In this document: in pieces, positions 9,656-22,053 of the stretch
How positions within the stretch are numbered: the stretch's first letter is position 1
Layout: each line of letters starts with the position of its first letter
NCBI GenBank assembly: GCA_028455995.1
Contig: JABELC010000001.1
Span: forward strand, 4,452,501-4,516,500
Direction: 5' to 3'
From: Scleromitrula shiraiana
Lineage: Eukaryota; Ascomycota; Leotiomycetes; Helotiales; Sclerotiniaceae
Length of the DNA stretch: 64,000 bases
Translations under genes and position numbers: made by a program
Notes under the pieces: model-generated
The model's input: only the letters and a program-made list of their open reading frames with translations
Told to the model about the DNA's origin: nothing
Databases searched by the model: none

Positions 9656-12640
9656 GGGACTTTTTTATGTGGCTGGTTTTCAATGTGGGGCGCGGGGTTA
9701 TGTAAGTACTAGTAAGAAAACTATACCCCTAAAAGTTAACGGTCGATTGTGTACCTTAATGGATGCGTTTTATTAAAAATCGCATGATGTAGTGTATCGA
9801 GATTATTTCTTGGTGAGGGTGCTGGTAGCGCAGTTACACAGTTGGATGTCGAAAGATTTTTTTCCCAAAAACTGCCGGGCCGTTCCGTACTTGTGGCGCG
9901 AGGCGATCATACATTGGGGTTGTATTCTGACATTATTATATGCTAGTAGGAATCGAGATGGAATTATGTATTTTATACATGGTGGTGAGAATTCTGCCAA
10001 GCGAGCATGGCGGTGTTGGTGGTTGTTGGTGGTTGCTGTGGTTTGTGAAGGTCTAGAAGAGTCTGAGGAATTGATATTTTGGAATCACCATCTTCGATTG
10101 ATAGAGATGAGTGAAGGATGATATTTGCAAGTGCCGAAGTTGGATCGTTATCTTGGTCATTCTGGGCTTCGTGCCAACTTTAGTTTGTTGAATGATACAG
10201 TCCAAGAACCCGAACTGGGGATTAGCAGTCTATCTCAAAATCGGACTTCTTCCTGTCCAGCACTGGGGGTGTATGTTCTTTATGTTGCTATACTTCATTT
10301 GAAGCCATGACGAAGCTATATGCCTTACAAATTTCTCACTCGTTAATCTCAAACAAGGAGTGAATCATCTGATTACTTCTTATCTTTTATCTCAATACCG
10401 CTACGTCATCTCGTAAAATCGACCTTACAGTACATAAGAGGTGAGCTGGGGGTTTAAATGACTGCAGAACAGATCCAAAGATCTCTACGCACCGTTTTCA
10501 TATACTCTGATAATTTAGATATAGTCGGGTACGAAATAAGAGTATCCCCATGAAGTTGCACTAGTGCCCAAATGTTCGCGATTCAGCCTTCAATTTATTG
10601 TCAGAATTATAGTGCTATCAATCTTCCAGCCATTTTCTCGAGTTGTGATTTGGAACTTAATGCTAACAGCATTTTCTATGTAGAATTTTCGTCGTCAACA
10701 AGTGTTTCGATCTTACCTTCAACTCTACTATCAATGGAATCATACAATCCGAACTACAGAGTCAGATAGAAAACAGAGATTTTGCTACATTAACATCTCA
10801 AAAACGTACGGTGCTCTCTTTAGTTTTTCTTGTCATCTGTGCCATTAATCACCCGCTGTGACATTACTCGTTGGAATGCAGTAAGTATACTCTTTATATA
10901 CACACATAGAATATTAGTGGGGACTAGATAGTTTGACTAGGCTAATATTGATTTTCTAGACTACAATATATAAAGAACTCAAGTTTAACAATCTCACTGG
11001 TCTCCATAAACCCTACAGAAAACATGCATTCAAATCTGGATAGGATGTTTTTGTTTCTCGATCGTCCTTGGTGTTGGGTGTTAGAATCATCTTCCTTTAT
11101 ATTTGTGATCAGTATCTGCAATCTGAGATTGCGATAGTTTACTTTCCTAGATGATTATTGGGATACAATTATGTATCTACTTTTGTCATACAATCATACA
11201 TTGTCAATTTCTTTTCTCGTTTCTCATAACCACTTCCACCCTCATCGTTGTCATTTCCTCTCTACATTTATTCATTTATCCATTCATCCATTGAATTTCA
11301 TGCCCCCTTCGCCCTCCCAAAAGCCCACCCATCCATTAATTTATCCATCACCTCAACTAAAAACCCAAACATGAAGTTTCAAATTCCCCTTGCTGATCCC
11401 CATGTGACATTATGGTATCCATTTAAGATGTATATCTAGCCATTTATATTCATCAAATGCACTCACTTTATACCAATAACTCGGATACTAGCTCCATGTG
11501 GGTCGGAAATTCGACTATACCTCTTCACTACTGATTTGCTTCTAGTGAACAAAAAATCAAACATCGAAAGATCTCTGAAGTATAAAATTCTCAGCTCTCT
11601 CTATACCTTTCTATCCAACTTCAATGCACAACAGGCGAAAGTGAACGAAGATGACCCAATCAATTTGTGTCAAATATTAAGAGTCTTAACTCATATTCTA
11701 TACATCTCTCCATTCGTTATCTTGACTTTAAACACAAGTAGAATAATGGTATTGTCGCCCTCCGTCGTGTTTTATGAATAGTGGTTATATATTATACGTT
11801 GTTACTCGCTGATAAGTATTCAGTATTCACCACTTGCCATCACCATCAGCATTTCACTTTCATCGTTATTATCCTACACTTGACGCTCAAACCTGGCCAA
11901 CATTCCCTAAACTCATACCCCCAATGAACTACCAAGAATCTCTCAAACATCAAGTAAGTCCACAAAGCACCTCACCCATAAACTTCTGTGATAATTTTGC
12001 GTTCATTGTTCCTATAATGTAAAATCATACTTGGAAAGATATCTTTTATACCCAGAGATAGAAGTTTAGATTTAAAGGTTTGAAGGTTCAGAGATTTGGG
12101 GTTGAAGTTGATGCAAGATTTACTGACCATTTACTTATTTATTTCTTTTGAGTAGGATTTTAATATTAGTCTGGTTGGTTGGTTGTTCTTTCATTAATAA
12201 AAACTATGAACTTGGAGGGAATTCCTCAGGGAAAGTGAAGAATTTATTCATTTGTGAGGGTCTTGGTGGTGAATTAGAACCATCAATTGCTATCTAGATA
12301 CTCTTAGCTAGGACATGTTTGAAAGTGGGAATGGACGTCGAGACAGAGATGACTTTCTGGATCTTGGGACGTTGGGGTGTTGGAATGGGGGTATTTAAAT
12401 CTCCTATCCTCCTCTCATTTTGAAATCTATAATGTCAGAAAAGTTGATACAGTTGTTTACCCATGATGAGGAGAGTATCATCGCGTTTAGTATGTCATAT
12501 CGTTAGCTGGAAGTCTGAGGCTGGTGTTTATGTCTATATCTACATTGATTGCAATACTGGGTTTTTATCAAGGTGTTCTTATTGTCGAATCTAATGTCTT
12601 GATATCTATTGATATTATTCTATCAAATTCCCATCAACAT
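9656..12640. other. Gene-free intergenic DNA
   Basis: The open frames at 9792-10121, 10572-10769 and 11171-11439 are short, lack motifs and have no supporting splice context. Nothing else is recognised. Confidence 0.5.
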
Positions 12641-13116
12641 AATCAACATTCTACACTTAAAATTTTCCATCACCATCACCATCGTCATCATCATCATCAT
12701 CGCCATCATCATCGCCATCCCTCCATGCACCACCAATTCCCCACCCCATCCATCTCACAACACCACGTACAACATAAAAGCACCCACCCACCACCAACAT
12801 CCACTTCCCACCATCCCCACCACATGCCTCATTAAATCCACTCAATAAAACCTCTCCAATCTAATCACAATCTAATCACACCCACCCCAAGCACATCTTC
12901 CCAACATCCCGTCAACCTAAATTAATCAATTTCATCATCTACACATGTGATTTCTCCATCTGCGAATCTCGAGGGCTTGATATGGTAGTCGATGCGTATC
13001 GTATCCGTAATATTCATTCATATCATTGATGTAGATTGTTAGTCGATAATATACTGGTTGCACGAGCACAAGCACATATAGAAGAACTCGATGTTGAGAA
13101 TCGGGTTTAGAGACTC

Positions 13117-13157
13117 GGGGTAGGGTAGGGTAGGGTTGGGTAGGGTAGAGTAAGGTA
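13117..13157 (+). repeat. TAGGG-like telomere-related array
   Basis: About eight units of GGGTA, with variants TTGGG and AGAGT, sit inside the repeat region. The fungal telomere unit is TTAGGG, so this is a degenerate, pentameric relative and not a true telomere; unique sequence lies on both sides. Confidence 0.5.
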
Positions 13158-14059
13158 AATTGCTATCGCAACGTACACTGCGATATATAACGCTTCTTCT
13201 TTCTCGAAGTTCGAAGTTCGAGATCTACAATATTAAGTGGGGGGAGATAATACCGGAAGAGGAGATGGTTTGCTCTTTGGGGATTCCGACTGTTTGGTTT
13301 CTTTGACTGTGAGCGGGATTATTTTGGGGGGGGGGGGGGGGGGGGTTGGAGAGTGATTCGTATATATTTATTGTTAAATACTTTTTATACCGGTATTTAT
13401 TTGTTGTTATTATTTTAATTTCTTGCTGTTATTATCGAATCTTTAATTTCATGTTCGTATCCTTTTGTTGTTAAGTTGACGGTATGGATATGATATGATA
13501 TGATATTATTCGATTGTTATATCAATATACCATTCATTCTACTCGTTAGAGATGACTTGAATCTTGAGACTATACTCTTCAAATAAATAAATGACTTAAA
13601 GATTGAAGTCTTAGAGACACATAAGATCTAAAGTAATTCTCTATATAAATCATCTACGAATCAAAAACTTCCGAGATTCGAAGACATGATGGTGGTGGTA
13701 GTAGTGATAATGGCTTTATAGTAGAGTACTCGTAGTATATTGGGAATATATCATCCAAGTCCCATCTTGATATCCGCATATTAATTCTTCAATAACAAAG
13801 CAATCAATACAACAACTCCATCTACTAGTATTGATATTGGGTAAAACTATATAATTATACTATTTAAACCCAATGCGGATAATATGATATTTATACCACA
13901 AAGCAAATCCTAAACATCATTATCTATTATCTAGCATCTACTAGTATCACTTCTCATCCCTCATCTTTCATGGTTGAATTGGAAACTTGGGATGGAAATG
14001 TAGTGGAACGGAATGTATAGTAGTCAATGATGATCTATATATTTATGTATGTATATATA

Positions 14060-14112
<53 letters not shown>

Positions 14113-15073
14113 GTGTAATGTACCACTACATTATCGATATCGATAAGAAGTGAGGGATATGGGATGATTTGGATTGGAGGGGAGAAGGGAGGGGATCATG
14201 AGTTACAGGAATCAAGCTGGGAGTTGGATGAATTGAATAGGGACGAGAAAGTTAGTGACTGACTAAGTAAGTGAGTAGCCAGATGAAGAGATTCGGTAAT
14301 TGATACGGTATAGAATAAGATAAAATAAAATAACATTGAACTACAATGAGATGAGATGAGATAGAATAATAAGATAGAACAAACCACAACCCATCCCATC
14401 CCATCCCATCCACCTCCATACTCAAGAACTTCCACGACCAAAAACCGGAGATCGAAATTCGTGAATTCAAAGGAATGATAAAAGGAGAAGAGAAGCCATA
14501 AAGCTCAAATAAACCGAATAGCTAAAGATATATATGTATCTATATATCTATAGAGACGTAAGGAGAGATAACATATATTCTATATATTCCATATATTCCA
14601 AATATTCCATATGTATATATGCATATAGGAGTAACAGACACTAAAGCCAAGTCAAGCCAAGTCAAGCCAAGCCAAGCCAGCGTTTCTGGAGTCATGAGGG
14701 GAAAATAGAAAAAAGAAAGAAAATGGAAAATAGGAAAAAAAAAAAAAAACACATGTTTTGCTCCATAGATGGATGGATGGATGGGGTTCATGCAAGGTAC
14801 CATGTAAGGTACCGTTTCGTACAGTAGTGTGTATGTATATATACTTATATATACTAGTATATACATATACATATACACTGCACTGCACTGCACTGCACAG
14901 CATAGCATAGCATAGCATAGCATAGCATAGCACAGCACAACACAACATAACATATCATACCATAATAACCAGAATCAAAGGCCCGAGACTAATAAGAACT
15001 TTCAGGAAGATGTACTATTTCGATACCAATATATATATATAAATCTATTCTTCTATTCTTGATATTTATTTAC

Positions 15074-15355
<282 letters not shown>

Positions 15356-16424
15356 TTCAAAATCATATAAAGCGCTTAAACTCCACATTCCAACTTCTCT
15401 CTATCTAGACAGGCTTGATATATATTCCCAAATTCCACATCAAATTATCCACATCAAATTATCCATCCACTTTCCTTGATACCAGTACCAATACCAGTAC
15501 CAGTACCAGTACCCCCCAAAAAAAAAACGATTTTATTACTACTAGCTAGTACAAATGTATATCTTTTCTCCGAGTCTTTACTACTTATATTACTCATCTA
15601 CTAGTCCCAGTCCTCAACTTCATCACTCACCACAAGACAAGACAAGACAAGACAAGACATGACAAGACAAGACAAGGTATAACCACGCTAACGTTTCAAT
15701 ACTAGTTAAAATCCCAGCCCATTTCTAAAATATTTATGGGATCTGACCCGATGATTCAATTCTATTCAATTCAATTCAATTCTTATTTTTGCGTTAAGAT
15801 AAGGTTTATTTATTTACTTATTATTTGATAATACTAATATTTTAGGAAAAATCTTGGTATTGTTTGTTTGTTTTTTTATTTTTTGTTTTTTTTTTTGGCA
15901 TGTCGGTTGCTTGGTTGTTGGTTGGGATTTATGGGTGTTTTTTTTTTTTTTTTTTTGGTATACTAGTAGTAGTAGGAGGAGGATTATTTTAGTGGGGTGC
16001 AGTGCAGTGGAGTGGAGAAGAGAAGAGAAGAGGAGAGGAGAGAAGAGACGGCGTGGCGGCGTGTTGGGGTCTTGGATCTGGTTTGTGTATGCTTGTTATG
16101 GTATGGTATGGTATGGTATGGTATGGTATGGTATGGTATGGTATTGGTAATAATAATGCTTTTATATGCATATATGCATATCCTCTTATATCCTCTTAGA
16201 CACTCTTACACACTCTTACACACTCCCACATACTCTTACATCCTCTTATATCCTCTTACATCCTCTTACACACTCTCACATAAATATCTATCTACTATCT
16301 ACTCTACAATGACGCTATATATCGATACAACATCGAAATATAACGATAACCGAACGTAATATCAAAATATATATTAAAAACGCTCCTGTTAGAGATTAAT
16401 TGAGATCCAGAGGGGAAATTAATT

Positions 16425-16461
<37 letters not shown>

Positions 16462-16692
16462 GGACGGGCTGCTTGATTTATTTATTGATGGATGGATGGA
16501 TGGATGGATGGATGATCCTTGGGCTTCGATAGGTATGAGATATGAGAATGAGATATGAGATGAGATGAGATAAAGAGACGAAGTATTCACAATACAGTAC
16601 AAAACAAGTTTACAAATGAGTTTCCAAGGTTAGAGTAGACAAATCGGAGATTTTAATATTTAGTATATATTTTTTATTTTTGGTAGTGTGAT

Positions 16693-16739
<47 letters not shown>

Positions 16740-18357
16740 GGATGGAGACGGGATATTGACGGATAAAAAAAAAAATTGGGGGTTTGGAAAGGGAAAGAAA
16801 AGGAGAGTTTTTTTGACTTGCCTTAATAATAAGTTACTTATTACTTATTATATATAATATTACTGGTTTGGTGGCTGTGGGTGGAGGTCGAGGTGGAGGT
16901 TTTGGATCTCGTATTACTTCATTTGATGGATGCGGTTTTTTGAATCATTCATTCATTCATTCATTCATTAACCGATGATGGATTGATTGATTGATAGATC
17001 GTTCATTTATTGAAATATGGGTGTGGTTTGTATTACTTGTCTCGAGCTTGTATTATTATTATATATATATATATGCAGTACAGTATGCGTTATGTATATA
17101 TGTCGAGTACAGCACCCCTATGTATGTAAGTAATAAGTAAGTAAGTAAGTAAGTACCTACCTCCCGGTTTTCGAGATTGTAGCATGTTATGCTGTGTCGG
17201 TATGAGTGCGGTACCTGCATTTATTTACTAATTAATGCAGGCAAGGTACGGACGGGTATGGGGGGAAAGCCTAGGAAAAGCCTAGGAAAAGCCTGGGAAA
17301 AGCCTGGGAAAAGCCTGGGAAAAGCTTGGGAAAAGCTGACCCGATTGAGATCGATCTCCTGAATGAATGAGATTACGAATACTGGTGTGATTTGTTTGAT
17401 GTAAGATGTGGTCTATGTTATGGTCTATATTATGTGGAAAGGGAAGGTATTAATTGAGATAAGAAACTTTGGATGAAAGAGATTTTGACGAGTTGGGTTG
17501 TTATAGATTTTTTGATGGTTGAAAATGGTTTTAGAGGATGATTGAGGAGGTTTAAAGGAAATGGAAAGTGTATTATCATCAGGATATAGTTTGAGAGTTT
17601 ATAATATTGAAGATATAGATAGATGAATGAAGCTTTTCAATATTCTTTGTTGATATGGATCATGGATGGGATTCATGATGATAGATAGAAGTCATATTCA
17701 TCCTTGTTATCTTCCTGCAGTAAAGCGAAACCTTTTTAATCCGAAACGTGGAAGAGAAATGAATCGGTGAATCGGAAGAAGGTAAAGAATAGGAAAAACT
17801 AGACTGGATTAGGTATAATTACCATGAGGGATAAAGTAGGGGGGTTGATACGCGCGGGATAAAGTCTTTTTTATTTTTTTTTTGGGTGGTGGGCATGGAT
17901 GGCTTTGAGAAGGAGAGCTGTGCGGATAGGACAGGACAGAATTTAGACAAGAATGGGAGTGAGAATAGAAATTTATACTATACACTAAGATCTGAAAACT
18001 TTTCCCCCCTGATATTCTTCATCAGATTCGGCTTTCCATCCATATTAAAATATAATAACAGCATTGTAACATTTACATAGATGAATACGATATATACGAT
18101 ATATACGATATATACGATATATACGATATATACGATATATACGATATATACGATATATACGATATATACGATATATACGATATATACGATATATACGATA
18201 TATACGTATGTCGAGTATATTTGAACCAAATGATACAATAACATATCGAAATTTAAATCAAATTGATACTAATTTATTTCGTTCCATGTATAGTGTATAG
18301 TGTATAGTGTATATGTAGTGTATGTAGTGTATGTACAGTGTATTAGTAAATAAATCT

Positions 18358-19427
18358 TCTGGCTCTTATCTCATCCTCAGACCCTTCGATATTTTGCCCC
18401 ACATAAAATTTTCGACCAATAATATTCATTTTTTACCTGAGGTGCATCGAAGGGTCTGAGAGTATTTGGTCGCCGCTTTGGTGTAAATATAAACAAATCG
18501 ATGTATCGACGATTTTTTAAAGTATAATAATTAATTAATCAATAATTATGATTTATTAAGGCCAATTATATAAATAGAAATGGATTTTTTGATCATAATT
18601 ATATATATTATATTATTATAATTTAAAATATTGAAATATAATTATATATTTAAAAAAAAAAATGTATATTTTTAAATATAAACATTTTTAATTTATTATT
18701 AATATTTACTTTTTTAAAAATCAATAATTATAATCTTTTTTAAAGAATTTTTTTATATAATAAAGATTAGATCGATTAAGAGATTTTCAATATATTGTTA
18801 GATTTATTTAAAAGAATTATGGTTATTGATTTTGAAAAAAGTAAGTGTTAATAATGATTTGAAGAAATGCTTTAAACTTAAAGCATTTTATTTTAAAATT
18901 CAATTTTAAATTTAACTATTTTGATTATCTTTTAATATAATAGTAATATTGTTGATGCAATTTGTAAATCTGTAAAATATTTAATTTGAGATAATGATTT
19001 GATTGAGTTTAAAATTATTATTAATATATAAATATTGAAGATGGAGAAGTTGAATAAATTAGAGTTTAAAACAAATTTTATTTGTATAAAATTTTTAAAA
19101 ATAAAATTTTAAATTAATTATACAATTTAAATATTTAATGTCGATTATATAGATATTAATAAATAAAAGTTTTCAAATAATATAATTCTTTTTTAAATAA
19201 ATTATAATTAAAAGATAAAAGTATAAAGTTGAAGTGTTTTTATCAAATAAAATCGGTTTTTATCAAAAAAATGCCCAAAGTGCCTTAGACCTTTGTGGCG
19301 TTGAATTTGCTTTGGTTAAAAAATGGGCTATTTTTGTACTAAAACATTAGTAATTTTTCCATATTATAACATTCTAAGTTATTATTCAGTTCAACTCCAA
19401 GGGTCTGAGGATGAGATAATCTGGCTC
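18358..19427. mobile_element. Non-autonomous TIR DNA transposon (hAT-like MITE)
   Basis: A perfect 21-bp terminal inverted repeat, beginning TTATCTCATCCTCAGACCCT on the left (18366-18386), is matched in inverse orientation at 19399-19419. Directly outside lie identical 8-bp direct repeats, TCTGGCTC at 18358-18365 and 19420-19427. The element proper is 1,054 bp. Eight-bp target duplications are characteristic of hAT-superfamily elements. The interior is extremely AT-rich with no coding frame, so it is non-autonomous and may have been mutated by RIP. A 13-bp inverted repeat (18378-18390 with 18447-18459) makes a hairpin at the left end. Confidence 0.8.
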
Positions 19428-21990
19428 GGCCGTTGCAGCTAAGAAAAAGAAGCTCGGAATATTTTGCATGGAAGTTTTAAAGATGAAGGTTAGTCCTTGA
19501 TAAGAAGGACTCGAGTATATATTTTTAAACTTCTTAAAACAGCATTGATTTTCAAGAATTAAAAAGCAGTCATCCACTATAATTTAACTATAGAACGGTT
19601 CAGAACTTGGTAGAGGAAATTACTGCTGCTTTTAATTTTACCCATTGATCATTTGAAGTAGAAAGTCGTGACTTATTAATTAATAATTAATAACCAGTAA
19701 AAGAAGATTACACAACATCATGTCATGCATAAGCAGGGGAATGAATGATAAAGAATGGTGAGTTCATGGATCCTTCTTCAGATTCGTCGAGATTGGAGAC
19801 CGGGAAACTTCTACAGAATATTTCATTTCAGCGAGTAGGATCGAAGTATCTTGATAAATTCTTGATGAATTGCCTTTATCCGGGTATATTGTACATGCAT
19901 ATCAACTGTATGCACTCCGTATTGTATATTGGTATGTGTGTATATGTGTATATGTGTATATGTGTATATGTGTATATGTGTATATGTGTATATGTGTATG
20001 TACTGATATCTAAATCATCACCCCCCTTCCGAGTCCCTTCTCTTATCCCCTCCTCCTCCCCTCCCCTCCCCTCCCTTTCCCTTCTTCAGAACTTCTTTGA
20101 TAGATTTCCAAGGTTTTTTTTTTTTTTTTGGTTATTATAATTTACTAGGAGATCAAAACTTTCGGTATTATATTTCGTATACATCGCCTGGATTTTGATT
20201 ACTTGTTAATATCCAAATTCAAGGGTTTTGATGATTGATCAGCTCATTGCGAAAAGTATTATACTATTATACTATTATACTATTATACTATTATACTAAA
20301 TAATAATATACTAATATACTACTGAGTGGTTCGAGAAGAAAAGAAAAAGATCTGATCTTTCTTTCATTCATTCACATACATACTTATTATTATTATAAAG
20401 TTAGTTACCATTCTGTCATCTGTGCCTGCATCGTACTTTCCAGGTTTCTCTTCTATCGAATCCTTCTTCCTTCTTACTTTTTTTTTTCCCGCCTCAGGAT
20501 TCTCTCAATTTGTCGACGACTTGAGAGGACCTCTCTTTCTAAATTCATCATTATTGTCGAGAACTTTCTTTCATTTCCTAATTTCCTCAACTTTTGTACT
20601 TTTTTATTTTTTTATTTTTTATTTTTTTATTTTTTATTTTTTTATTTTTTATTTTTTTATTTTTTATTTTTTTATTTTTTATTTTTTTATTTTTTATTTT
20701 TTATTTTTTTATTTTTTATTTTTTTATTTATTTATAAACGTTTACTTGGTCGACAAAAAGAGCTCGAGGCTTGAAATTCTTTTCTTGGTCTTATTTTTTT
20801 TTGGATAGTAGATTGGTGATAGGATCCCAATTCTGAAACGAGCACAACAACTGCCATACACACCACTTTGTAACTTCGAAAGCTTCTTTCATACCCGGCC
20901 ATTACAAAACTAGATATCCAACCTTTTCAAAATTATACTTCGAGAGACAGGCTTCTCCTACAATAACCAGGTCGAAGTATGAAAAAAACCTGATTGGGAT
21001 CTGTAAAGAAGGGGTTCATACGTTTTTTGATTGATCTCGGCATTTTTTTTTCTCTTTTGGATATACGTACTTGGTCGTGGGGAACAAAAAGAGAAGAAAT
21101 AAGGGAAAAATTCGGAGTCGCATTAAAGATCCTCACAAGCACTCGAAACATCAAATGTATGTGAGTGATTTCAACAATATCAGACAACTTGAAGAAGTAC
21201 CAAATTGGAGATATTCGGCCTTATCATTCCGTTCTCATGGCTAACTAGATGGGTAATCCTATCTTGTTATTGCTTCTCGAATGAATACTAAGTCACTCAT
21301 TATCAATTTGAGGTTTCGAGTCTTAACAGTATTCGTGGTTCAATCATGAACATATCGTCGTGTGTCTTGTCCTAAGACCCTTCCTTCCTCCACATTGATT
21401 CATCATTTTGCCACAAAGTTCCTTCTTTTGCTTTTTCCCCTTCAGTTCGAATCGAGCGCAGGTCGTCGTTGTCGCTGGCGATTTTTTTTTAAAAAAAAAC
21501 TTACTAATTTTGTTTATATAGTCATAGTCTGTTCTTGGGAAATTGTCTCAGTGCATCATCATCAAGGGTTGACTCAACCTTGGTTGGTTTGAGTGCCAGT
21601 GATTCACTCCGTATAGATTGCATCGAGTTTTGATATGCTCAGAGTACACAATCGCTACTATAAACTTTTCGATTCTTGTTTATTATTCTTCCAATCGGCT
21701 CCTAGTGACCGAAATTACGCTCTTTAGCAAATTTTAAAATCTTTATTATCTCGAACGTCTTTGATATTACACTTCAATATTTCGATACCCATTTCGTCGC
21801 TGGTTTATTTTTAAGGGACATAGGTTGTGGCGCAGGAAGATCTAGAACAATTCATATTAGTGACTTTTGAAGGAAAGTGGAATCACAACGGCGACAAAAC
21901 AAAGTTTAATATTCTCCGAACGAACGGCTTCATGCACATACAAACGGAATAAAGTACGGAATCCTCCGAATGCTTGCATATTGATCCGAA
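19428..21990. other. Gene-free flank and 5' region of the EGF-like membrane protein gene
   Basis: Contains GTATAT repeats (about 19930-19999), CTATTATA repeats (about 20260-20298) and a T-rich 15-bp tandem repeat (about 20600-20730). The phenylalanine-rich open frame at 20422-20808 is a translation of that repeat. The last kilobase is probably promoter and leader of the downstream gene. Confidence 0.6.
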
Positions 21991-22053
21991 TTTGTGGATA
22001 TCAAATATCATTTCACCTTACCACGAACGGAACCGTTTGAATATTATTTGCTG

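Noticed and set aside
20422..20808. 128-codon frame rich in FYFFI
   Set aside because: Translation of a T-rich 15-bp tandem repeat.
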